NCBI RefSeq assembly: GCF_017497975.1
Contig: NZ_JAGDEL010000007.1
Span: 124,001 to 188,000, forward strand
DNA from: Metabacillus bambusae
GTDB taxonomy: Bacteria > Bacillota > Bacilli > Bacillales > Bacillaceae
Reading direction: 5' to 3'
Length of the DNA stretch: 64,000 bases
Below, one piece after another: positions 27,155 to 34,104 of this stretch. The notes under the pieces are model-generated. The model was not told the origin of the DNA. It was given only the letters and a program-made list of their open reading frames with translations, and did no database searches. Every line of letters starts with the position of its first letter. The stretch's first letter is position 1. Both the position numbers and the translations under genes were made by a program.

Positions 27155-28244
27155 CAGATTTTAAAAATCCAAACCATCTTTTATTATATAAGATTAAATA
27201 GTCTTTAAAATTGGTTCCTTTCTCTGACTTTAGCTCTTTCGATAAGTGGTACTCAGACGGTCGGAGCCATTCATTAATTGCAATCAATCGTTGTTTAACG
27301 GTATCAAAACTAAAAAATAAATAATCAAAATAATCTACATACACTTTCACATTCCTAAAGCTAGAATCTCTAATCGCTTCATATTGCCAATACAAACCTT
27401 TTTGCTGTAGAAATGGGAGTGTTTGAATTTCCTTTACATGAGGAAAGGTTCGATAAACAATTGATAACGTTCGTTTCAGTCGATTTAAGGTTTTATGTCT
27501 AGTTGCTTCATTAAATAGATTAACATATTCTATATGGTTACCCATTACATGAATCATCTGAATAATATCTAAGAAATGCTTCATCGAATCTAAATTATGT
27601 CTCCAAGTATGTAGACAAATCATGTAAAACGTATGAACATCAGATAGTTGTTTAACATGTTTATACTGTTTAAAAGAAGTTGACTTAAACCAAAATTCCT
27701 CAATTGAAAACTCACTCGTATTTTCCTTCAAAATATCCCAATGAATCTTAACAACAAGCGGAACTGGTGAACCAGGTAGCTCCTTACTCAAACTACAATG
27801 AAAATGACCTGGAGCACATTCTACTTCCATTATATATCCCAATTCCTTCACACACTCTATAACATTTTCTAGATCATGTGGTTTTATTAATAGATCAATA
27901 TCTGATGTCGATCTTGCTGCCACATGACCAAAGTATTTTTCAGCAAACAACACACCTTTTAAAGGGATTGCTGGTATACCTAATTCATCCAAAATTGATA
28001 GAATCTTTTCTGTTTGATTTTTAATAAATAGATTTTGTATTAGAACTTGATTAAACGTATTCTTCAGTCGGTTTTGAAAGAAAGGGGGTGTAAGTTCAAG
28101 TCTATCTTGTTGTTTTAAGTAAAAATAAACTTGTGGAGATATTGAAAAGTATTCGATGTCCTCAATTAATCGATTATAAACAACTGCCTCACTTGGAAGT
28201 GGGCAGTTGTGATCGTATAAGGATTGTAGAAAGTTTATTAACAT
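27138..28244 (-). CDS. nucleotidyltransferase family protein, RiPP cluster 2
   Basis: 368 residues, paralogue of 22971-24158. The shared core is IPAIPLKGVLFAEKYFGHVA followed by ARSTSDIDLLI, giving the metal DxD near residue 120, then VKIHWDIL. The role is probably modification of the peptide or a carrier by nucleotidyl or sugar transfer; not proven for this cluster type. Ribosome site AAAAGGGG. Last gene of the cluster, 15 bases after the ABC transporter. AT-rich like its neighbours. Confidence 0.75.
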   Translation of the reverse strand: MLINFLQSLYDHNCPLPSEAVVYNRLIEDIEYFSISPQVYFYLKQQDRLELTPPFFQNRLKNTFNQVLIQNLFIKNQTEKILSILDELGIPAIPLKGVLFAEKYFGHVAARSTSDIDLLIKPHDLENVIECVKELGYIMEVECAPGHFHCSLSKELPGSPVPLVVKIHWDILKENTSEFSIEEFWFKSTSFKQYKHVKQLSDVHTFYMICLHTWRHNLDSMKHFLDIIQMIHVMGNHIEYVNLFNEATRHKTLNRLKRTLSIVYRTFPHVKEIQTLPFLQQKGLYWQYEAIRDSSFRNVKVYVDYFDYLFFSFDTVKQRLIAINEWLRPSEYHLSKELKSEKGTNFKDYLILYNKRWFGFLKSVFLHK

Positions 28245-28259
28245 TTTTTCTGCCCCTTT

Positions 28260-30071
28260 TTATTTGGAAACTACTGATAAATATAGATCTATAGTAGGAT
28301 CATCTAAAAACTGTGTTTGAGTAAGTTTTCTGTAAAGTCCTTCTTGGGCCATAAGCTCCTGATGATTCCCTAGTTGAACAATTTTCCCTTCATCCATTAC
28401 AAAAATCAAATCCGCATTTTGAATCGTCGATAAACGATGAGCTATCACAAGTGTAGTCCTATTTTTCATTAGTCGATCCAACGCTACCTTTACATGAAAT
28501 TCTGATTCACTATCCAATGCAGAAGTCGCTTCATCAAGTAAAAGAATTGGTGAATTCTTTAATATTGCCCTGGCAATACTCAAACGCTGTTTTTGCCCAC
28601 CAGATAATCGAACTCCTCGTTCACCAATTTCAGTATCATACTGTTTAGGAAGAGACATGATGAATTCATGTATGTTTGCATGAATCGCGGCGTTAATCAT
28701 TTCTAATTCTGTTATGTCAGAACGGGCTAATAAAAGATTGTCTTTAATCGTTCCACTAAATAAGAAGGTTTCTTGAGCAACGTAGGCAAAAGAACTTCTT
28801 AAAATAGAAGGAGAGAGCTCGTTAATTAATATATCATTTAATAAAATCTGACCAGATTGAGGTTGATATAATCCTTGTATTAAATTAAATAAAGTTGTTT
28901 TTCCTGCACCGCTAGGCCCTACAAAGGCGACAACTTTACCAGTTGGAATTTCTAAGTTTAATTGTTTAAATATTTCTGTTTCCGGTTCGTAGGAAAAGGT
29001 AACATTATTAAATTTGATTGATTTAGGTATAGTATCATTCTTCGTATAGGTAGGAAAATCAACAACCTCTGGTTCTACATCTAACACATTTGAAATTCTT
29101 TCTACGGCTGAAGCTGAACTTTGGAAGCTTCCCCATAATCCTGCTAGTCCGGTTAAAGGATTAATGAGATGCTGCATGAGAGTGACAAAGGTTAGTAAAG
29201 AGCCAACTGTGATTTGACCGTTTGATACGAAAAAAGCACCAAGACAAAGGCTTATGATATAGGCAATAGATGATATTGCTCCTCCAGCAACATAAAAAGT
29301 ACCGCGTAGCTTCGCGTTCTTTATCTCTAAATGGAAAAACTCATGATTTTGACTAGCGAATTTCTTTGCAAATAATCCTTCAAGAAGAAACGAACGAATA
29401 ACTGAAAGACCTTGGAACGTCTCACTTAAGTTGCTATTAATATCCCCAATTTTATTGTAGATCGTTCTACTGTTATTTCTAATTAGTATTCCGAATACAC
29501 CACCAACTACTATTGCAATAGGAATAATTAGAAGACTTAGAATCGATAATTGCCAGTTAATTTGTAGCATATAGAAAAAAACAGCCATTGAGATTAATGG
29601 CAGCTGGATAAGATAGATGAGATTACTTCCAATGACGCCATCAATACAATTGATATCATTAGTAAAATGAGTTAAAAGGTCACCTGAGCGTATTTTTGAT
29701 CGTTTATCTGTTGGTAATAACAAGATATGTTTAAGGACATGTTCTTTTAAATCTTTTTTTATCTTGCTAGTAACATAGGATTGTAAGTAAGTATTGAAAT
29801 ATGTTACGAATAGGCTAATCGTAATTAATGATAAAATGATCGGAATAAGTGATTTTAACTTATCAAATTGACCTTGGACTGCAGCATCTGTGATCGTACC
29901 AAAGAACCAAGCAAATCCAATAGTTAGAAAGATTTCTACAAATAAGATAACAATAAGTCCAAAGTAAGATTTCCAACTTTTTAGTATATAAGGTCCTAGC
30001 AATTGAAATGTTTTTTGTATTCCTTTAAGATTGAACTCTTTTATTACCGAAGCTATTTTGTTTGCGATCAT
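28260..30071 (-). CDS. ABC transporter, fused membrane and ATPase domains, RiPP cluster 2
   Basis: 603 residues. Membrane domain about 1-330 (FGLIVILFVEIFLTIGFAWF etc.), ATPase with Walker A FVGPSGAGKTT near 390, YVAQETFLFSG, signature LSGGQKQR, Walker B ILLLDEATSALD and H-loop VIAHRLS. No N-terminal peptidase. The start ATG overlaps the previous stop (ATGA). Likely exporter of the cluster 2 product; homologous to, but clearly distinct from, the lasso exporter at 24171. Confidence 0.9.
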   Translation of the reverse strand: MIANKIASVIKEFNLKGIQKTFQLLGPYILKSWKSYFGLIVILFVEIFLTIGFAWFFGTITDAAVQGQFDKLKSLIPIILSLITISLFVTYFNTYLQSYVTSKIKKDLKEHVLKHILLLPTDKRSKIRSGDLLTHFTNDINCIDGVIGSNLIYLIQLPLISMAVFFYMLQINWQLSILSLLIIPIAIVVGGVFGILIRNNSRTIYNKIGDINSNLSETFQGLSVIRSFLLEGLFAKKFASQNHEFFHLEIKNAKLRGTFYVAGGAISSIAYIISLCLGAFFVSNGQITVGSLLTFVTLMQHLINPLTGLAGLWGSFQSSASAVERISNVLDVEPEVVDFPTYTKNDTIPKSIKFNNVTFSYEPETEIFKQLNLEIPTGKVVAFVGPSGAGKTTLFNLIQGLYQPQSGQILLNDILINELSPSILRSSFAYVAQETFLFSGTIKDNLLLARSDITELEMINAAIHANIHEFIMSLPKQYDTEIGERGVRLSGGQKQRLSIARAILKNSPILLLDEATSALDSESEFHVKVALDRLMKNRTTLVIAHRLSTIQNADLIFVMDEGKIVQLGNHQELMAQEGLYRKLTQTQFLDDPTIDLYLSVVSK

Positions 30072-30541
30072 ATTGAAACTCCAGATCGAGTCTTAATAGA
30101 TTCCTTTAATGAAAGGTAGCTTTTTAATATTTTTGAGATGTATGGTATAGATACGATCATGTAACCCCATAAAATAGCTGATAAATCAGTTATGTACACT
30201 TTCTTTTTTTGTTTATTTATTGTAACTAATTTTCCAATGATTTGATCCTGATTGATTAGTTCATCCGAGCAAATATTCGTATCGCCTTTAAGCTCATATT
30301 TAAGTTGATCCTTTATTTTTTTTTCACCTAAAAATCGGTGAGCAATGAGCTGTCCTGATGAAGAATGATAGAGTAGGATATCACCTTTTTTTACTGTTTT
30401 TTCATTAAACTCAACAAATCGGCAAATGTTTCCTTTTTGAATAAATGGATACATACTTGTTCCATAAGAGGGAAGGTCCATCCATCCATATTTTTGCATA
30501 GTTCTTATAAGAAGATCGACTGTATCTTTATTAAACTGCAT
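30068..30541 (-). CDS. S24/S26 signal-peptidase-like protein, Ser/His type
   Basis: About 157 residues. The nucleophile region is LPSYGTSMYPFIQKGN (Ser near residue 31) and the second catalytic residue is in LIAHRFLG (His), followed by LKGDTNICSDELI and QIIGKLVTI. This Ser-His arrangement is that of ER/SipW-type signal peptidases. A hydrophobic C-terminal segment (LSAILWGYMIVSIPYISKIL) would anchor it. An in-frame ATG at 30556 is possible. In this cluster it takes the place of the B2 protease, so it may mature the precursor; SipW-like roles on other proteins are the alternative. Confidence 0.78.
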   Translation of the reverse strand: MQFNKDTVDLLIRTMQKYGWMDLPSYGTSMYPFIQKGNICRFVEFNEKTVKKGDILLYHSSSGQLIAHRFLGEKKIKDQLKYELKGDTNICSDELINQDQIIGKLVTINKQKKKVYITDLSAILWGYMIVSIPYISKILKSYLSLKESIKTRSGVSI

Positions 30542-30797
30542 TTTGCACCAATCCATATTCTATGAGTTCTCCTAAAAACTCTTCAACATCTGTTAGTAAA
30601 GATTCATTTTGTAAATCGTAATTTTGTTTAATAGATTGACTTAATGAGCTAATTGATTGTGGATGCTCAAGTAATGTCCAACAAAATCCCCCTATAGCAT
30701 TTAATTTTGTTACAGTAAAATTGTCGGTATTCATAATAATCCACTCATCATCAAGATTAACTGTTTCATAATCACTTTTTTTTATATATTGTTTCAT
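30531..30797 (-). CDS. PqqD-type RiPP recognition protein, cluster 2
   Basis: 88 residues, PqqD/RRE fold: ETVNLDDEWIIMNTDNFTVT, then KLNAIGGFCWTLLEHPQSIS, then LTDVEEFLGELIEYGLV. Its ATG shares a base with the TAA of the kinase gene (TAATG), so translation is coupled; an in-frame TTG at 30815 is less likely. It should bind the leader of the 66-residue precursor upstream. Confidence 0.87.
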   Translation of the reverse strand: MKQYIKKSDYETVNLDDEWIIMNTDNFTVTKLNAIGGFCWTLLEHPQSISSLSQSIKQNYDLQNESLLTDVEEFLGELIEYGLVQNAV

Positions 30798-31576
30798 TAA
30801 GAAATCATCTCCCAAAAGGTGTTGTTTTTCTGAAAGTGTAGGTCATAAACTGGGACCTGATTCACTAACATTTTTAACAATTGAAATATTCTTTTTGTTT
30901 CCTCCGGGCTATCAGTCCAATAAAATACTTTATCCATCAAGTGGAATAGTCCAGTTGATTTTGATAATTTGGTTCGTTCATTATTTACCGACTTGTGTAG
31001 CAGTTGAATACTTTTTAAGGTGTGAGATTCAAAATGACAATTTCCCTCAAGTTCACTTCTAAATGGGGAGTCAAATACTCTGACTTCTTCTGGTGTGATT
31101 TTTATAATAGTTGCTTCATCAGATAAAAGCTCTCGAGGATGAGATAATTTTGCAACGGTTGATTTTCCAGCACCAGATTGACCTGAAAAAATATGTGCTA
31201 CACTGTTCTCAAGTACACATGCAGAATGTAATAAAATTCCCCAGTTGTTTTGGACGAGAAAAGAACTATATAGATTCATTAAAGCGTGTTTTAACGCTAG
31301 TTCGTTATGTATGTATATTGTGGCTGTTTTGTATTCTAGGTCTACTTCTATTAAGTAATCTGCTCTATTAAAGGAAATTAGCTTTTCTGTTTTTAAAATC
31401 GAGACATTATAATCAACAAAAGGTAACCCATAGCCCTCAATAATATGTATAGAGAGATTTGTTTGTGAATTTATATCTTCATTAGATTTAAATTTACTTA
31501 ACATATACATTATAGTAATGGAACTACTAGTAATCGATATGAGATGTTCACCTATTGTTACCGTTTTTTTAAACAT
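30797..31576 (-). CDS. HPr kinase-like protein, RiPP cluster 2
   Basis: 259 residues, paralogue of the lasso kinase at 21246. Walker A SGQSGAGKSTVAKL follows LLHSACVLENSVAHIF, and LLSDEATIIKI is the second site. AAGGAG lies 8 bases before the ATG. A precursor-phosphorylating function is inferred by analogy with paeninodin-type clusters; unlike that peptide, the precursor here does not end in Ser, so the target residue would have to be internal or another molecule. Confidence 0.8.
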   Translation of the reverse strand: MFKKTVTIGEHLISITSSSITIMYMLSKFKSNEDINSQTNLSIHIIEGYGLPFVDYNVSILKTEKLISFNRADYLIEVDLEYKTATIYIHNELALKHALMNLYSSFLVQNNWGILLHSACVLENSVAHIFSGQSGAGKSTVAKLSHPRELLSDEATIIKITPEEVRVFDSPFRSELEGNCHFESHTLKSIQLLHKSVNNERTKLSKSTGLFHLMDKVFYWTDSPEETKRIFQLLKMLVNQVPVYDLHFQKNNTFWEMIS

Positions 31577-31643
31577 TCATGAATCTCCTTAGTTTCTCAA
31601 AGAAGCCAATATAATTATTGGCCCCTTAAGAAAGTTTTCTCTT

Positions 31644-31844
31644 CTATGGCCATGGGGAGTTGTTGTTGTTACCACCCTGCCCAGGATTTATTGGTCCTAC
31701 AGGATGACCACCTGATGGTTCGTTACCGTTATTTTCGGGTATTTTCCCTATACTTGAAGCTGGATTCCAACTCTGCGCAGTCTCAAACCGAATCGCCTGA
31801 TGCTCCAAAACCAACGGACGGTTTTCATTAATCTTACCTGTCAT
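31644..31844 (-). CDS. candidate RiPP precursor, Gly/Asn/Pro-rich
   Basis: 66 residues starting at ATG 31844 with GGAGGAGGTGA immediately upstream. The longer frame starting at 31904 runs through the promoter and is not real. The N-terminal half is leader-like (MTGKINENRPLVLEHQAIRF then ETAQSWNP), with Pro-x-x-Leu spacing similar to the lasso leader. The C-terminal half is low complexity (NEPSGGHPVGPINPGQGG then NNNNSPWP). First gene of cluster 2, 67 bases before the kinase. I know of no characterised product; a modified or simply cleaved secreted peptide are both possible. Confidence 0.75.
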   Translation of the reverse strand: MTGKINENRPLVLEHQAIRFETAQSWNPASSIGKIPENNGNEPSGGHPVGPINPGQGGNNNNSPWP

Positions 31845-31864
31845 ATTCTCACCTCCTCCGTTTA

Positions 31865-31880
31865 TTTCTTTATAAAGAAC
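31865..31880 (-). promoter_or_regulatory. SinR-type operator before RiPP cluster 2
   Basis: TTTCTTTATAAAGAAC, 15 of 16 bases of the palindrome, 20 bases upstream of the precursor start and just before its ribosome site. Confidence 0.65.
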
Positions 31881-31927
31881 AAACGGAGTAAAAAAAATCA
31901 CCATCTATAGTATATTCGCACTATTTT

Positions 31928-31943
31928 GTTCTCTATAACATTA
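31928..31943 (-). promoter_or_regulatory. second SinR-type site and possible -10 element, RiPP cluster 2
   Basis: Contains a perfect GTTCTCT half-site (31928-31934) in GTTCTCTATAACATTA. On the - strand the adjoining bases read CTTTATAATG, a good -10 box, so the site would overlap the promoter. Confidence 0.55.
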
Positions 31944-32064
31944 TAAAGCGTAAAAGTTAATATGAAAAGGGGAAAGTTTCGACATAGAGATAGGAATTTT
32001 GACAATTTGCATACTCTTAAAAAGAAGTAAGGGAGGGGGAGGTATTCAATAAAACGAACAAAAC

Positions 32065-32109
32065 AAAAAGAGCATCATCGGCGATCAAAAATCACCAACC
32101 ATGCCCTCA
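32065..32109 (-). terminator. terminator of sinR
   Basis: On the - strand GAGGGCATGGTTGGTGAT pairs with ATCGCCGATGATGCTC (a few bulges), followed by TTTTTG. It lies right after the sinR stop codon and separates sinR from RiPP cluster 2. Confidence 0.75.
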
Positions 32110-32442
32110 TTTATCATTATCATTCTGTAACTTCCATTTATTAAATTCCAAAAACTCGCGAAATTGATCTTTGGAGACACCTGATTTCATGGCGTCTTGA
32201 ACGAGCTTTGTCCATTCGTTGTCAAGTTCCTGTGGGTTTGTTTCACTTTGTTCATCTAGTAGGGTGTTAACCGTAACGCCTAGAACGGATGAAACTTTTT
32301 CTAAAAATTGTACAGAAGGATTTGACTGGAGATTGCGTTCAATCGAACTTAGGTAGGATTTTGCAACTCCTGCTCTTTCTGCTAGTTCAGATAAAGATAA
32401 ATTTTTTTGAGTTCTATATTTTTTAATTCGTGGACCAATCAC
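32107..32442 (-). CDS. sinR: master regulator of biofilm formation SinR
   Basis: 111 residues from GTG 32442, the same length as B. subtilis SinR; GGAAGGTGA lies 8 bases upstream. An earlier GTG at 32454 is in frame but lacks spacing. N-terminal helix-turn-helix: IGPRIKKYRTQKNLSLSELA then ERAGVAKSYLSSIERNLQSN; C-terminal SinI/SinR dimer region DNEWTKLVQDAMKSGVSKDQ then FREFLEFNKW. DNA-binding repressor of matrix genes, inactivated by SinI. The operator-like GTTCTTT palindromes in this window fit its known site. Encoded downstream of sinI, as in B. subtilis. Confidence 0.96.
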   Translation of the reverse strand: MIGPRIKKYRTQKNLSLSELAERAGVAKSYLSSIERNLQSNPSVQFLEKVSSVLGVTVNTLLDEQSETNPQELDNEWTKLVQDAMKSGVSKDQFREFLEFNKWKLQNDNDK

Positions 32443-32541
32443 GTCAAAGATCACCTTCCTTTGTTAGCATTAGTATAACATATAAAGAAGGTTTTGTTTT
32501 ATATGAAGAACATCTTATTAAAAAATTTACAAAGCCCTATT

Positions 32542-32697
32542 TTATTCCGCTTTTAAAGCAGGGCTTCCCTTTTTCACTAAAAATTCTTTTATTTCTTCAA
32601 CACTGATACCTACTTCAAGTGCCTCTAAAATCATCTCTACCCATTCACGATCAAGATGACCTTCTTTCGTTATACGATCAATGATTTCAATATTCAA
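32542..32697 (-). CDS. sinI: SinR anti-repressor SinI
   Basis: 51 residues, B. subtilis SinI being 57. The single Sin domain reads HLDREWVEMILEALEVGISV then EEIKEFLVKKG, matching the hetero-dimerisation helices that strip SinR from DNA. Start TTG 32697 has AGGAGGG 6 bases upstream. A longer frame beginning at ATG 32748 runs through a riboswitch and is not coding. Cytoplasmic. Expression looks to be governed by the c-di-GMP aptamer directly upstream. The 88-base gap to sinR has no terminator. Confidence 0.93.
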   Translation of the reverse strand: MNIEIIDRITKEGHLDREWVEMILEALEVGISVEEIKEFLVKKGSPALKAE

Positions 32698-32718
32698 CTT
32701 ATACCCTCCTAAAATACT

Positions 32719-32810
32719 TGCCTGTATTTCAGGCAGTCCAGCCATCATAGTAAGAACGTTAGACCTGTGACTTTGCGTCCCTATTTTTCAATAGGTTTGC
32801 CCTTTGACTG
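32719..32810 (-). promoter_or_regulatory. cyclic-di-GMP-I (GEMM-I) riboswitch upstream of sinI
   Basis: Read on the - strand, P1 is CAGTC (32810-32806) pairing with GACTG (32738-32734). Between them come AAAGGGCAAACC, the P2 hairpin CTATT-GAAA-AATAG with its GAAA tetraloop, GGGACGCAAAG, and a P3 region GGTCTAA ... ATGATGGC resembling the tetraloop receptor. These invariant blocks match class I c-di-GMP aptamers. A hairpin TGCCTG-AAATA-CAGGCA (32735-32719) overlaps the P1 3' strand, and the sinI ribosome site begins 8 bases later. No strong T-run follows, so translational control is more likely than termination. Confidence 0.88.
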
Positions 32811-33175
32811 AATAATTGTCATTATTTGATATTGGGATTTCATACAAAAGTCCTTTTTATGTATCTATCAATATATCTACTCTTATTATAAAAAGGAATT
32901 TAAAGGAAGTGTGCAGAACTATGTCGAGAGTTAAAAATTTATATGAAAATCGGTAAATGTAATAATAATGTAATGTTACGTGGGTGTAAATGCCTATTTT
33001 GCTGCATTTAAACATGTATTTTTAACGCATCTTTATTTAATCTTTAAGAAAACTTTAAGAAAAGTTAAACGTAAAAAAATTAAATTTTTGTCGAAATATA
33101 TTTCTTTTTTGCAAAAATCTTTTAGAGAGACAAAAAACAAGCAATTGTACCTACCAATTGCTTGTCAACTGTATT
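32811..33175 (-). promoter_or_regulatory. sinI upstream region with Spo0A-box-like sites
   Basis: No gene. TGTCGAA, the Spo0A box, occurs at 33089-33095 and TGTCGAG at 32922-32928; Spo0A~P activates sinI in B. subtilis. On the - strand TTTTTATAATAAGAG (about 32895-32881) offers a -10 box. A weak inverted repeat next to the yqhG stop (CAATTG ... CAATTG) could be part of a terminator. Confidence 0.45.
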
Positions 33176-33973
33176 CTATCTAAAGATTGCTTGAGGGGTT
33201 AAATAAAAGATCCCACCATTTTGCACTGATACATTAATTTGTGGTTCATAAAGCTCACGTAAAGCTTCCTTCTCTAAATGATAGCAGTCTGGCTTTTCGT
33301 CTAAGTCTTCATAAAAGTGATCTAATAACTGGAGGTCTTCATTCCATCGTTGCCTTGCAGAGTCTGCCCATGAATGATCTTCTCTGCTAATACTTTGTTC
33401 AATAAACTGCTCAATTCGTTTTAGTCCGCTTTGTGGTTTGATTAATGGAGTCATATTAAAGCATAGGTCAGGAATTTTGGGTGTAAGTTCGAGTTTTTCT
33501 AGTTTTTCTTGAAAGTTTTCTACTAACGTTCCACTTACGAGATGCAGACCGATTGAGTGAAGCTGATCCTTTTTCATATCACATTGATAAGACACCATGA
33601 AATTTGCGCAAAGCCATGGGTGTAAAGGAATACTCCCTCCTGGTGAGGTGACTTTTTCAAATAAGCGAATGTAGCTCCCTAGACGTGTAGTTGATTGAAA
33701 GATTTGATGTAGGCGTGGGGCGCCAAAATGCATAACCTCACCCTTTAGATCACCCGGAGCTTTTTGTTGATCTGTTATTAATGTTAGTTTCATTGGGTTT
33801 GGAACACCATTTGTTTTTTCAAGGTAATGCCAATAAAATGGCCGATTCATTAACTCCTTATCCATATTGATTGTTAATTGAACGGTTAAATAGCCTGGTT
33901 CATTTTCGATGATGTCACAGGAATTTGCTGTGAAGAAGCTTTCTAAATAGCTATGAATTTTTTCCTGCTGCAT
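33176..33973 (-). CDS. yqhG: YqhG family protein
   Basis: 265 residues, conserved Bacillus protein of unknown function that sits beside sinI in B. subtilis, as here. No signal peptide or membrane helix. Recognised by position and by sequence: MQQEKIHSYLESFFTANSCD, FYWHYLEKTNGVPNPMKLTL and EALRELYEPQINV. AAAGGTGG precedes the ATG at 33973, so the in-frame upstream start at 33991 is not used. Follows yqhH with a 131-base gap carrying a short structured repeat. Confidence 0.9.
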   Translation of the reverse strand: MQQEKIHSYLESFFTANSCDIIENEPGYLTVQLTINMDKELMNRPFYWHYLEKTNGVPNPMKLTLITDQQKAPGDLKGEVMHFGAPRLHQIFQSTTRLGSYIRLFEKVTSPGGSIPLHPWLCANFMVSYQCDMKKDQLHSIGLHLVSGTLVENFQEKLEKLELTPKIPDLCFNMTPLIKPQSGLKRIEQFIEQSISREDHSWADSARQRWNEDLQLLDHFYEDLDEKPDCYHLEKEALRELYEPQINVSVQNGGIFYLTPQAIFR

Positions 33974-34035
33974 GATGTTTCCACCTTTCAATCTAGCATA
34001 TAAACTAAGTAAATATTTATTGTACTAAGTATTTG

Positions 34036-34078
34036 TATCTAGCCACTCAGGATTAGATTTTTCCTGAGCGACTAATGA
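34036..34078. repeat. short relative of the dispersed structured repeat
   Basis: AGCCACTCAGGA ... TCCTGAGCG (34041-34070) matches the central hairpin of the repeats at 41590-41710 and 54220-54350 but without the flanking parts. It lies in the yqhH-yqhG gap and could act as a weak terminator. Confidence 0.55.
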
Positions 34079-34104
34079 TTTTTCGGAGCTGAATAATGTA
34101 CTTC

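Noticed and set aside
18391-31844. Bacteriocin with a C39-type leader peptidase transporter
   Set aside because: Neither ABC protein has an N-terminal peptidase domain and the precursors lack a double-glycine leader end.
31845-31904. N-terminal extension of the cluster 2 precursor
   Set aside because: It would run through the SinR-type palindrome; GGAGGAGGTGA points to ATG 31844.
32698-32748. N-terminal extension of SinI from ATG 32748
   Set aside because: This stretch overlaps the c-di-GMP aptamer and its platform; a strong ribosome site precedes TTG 32697.
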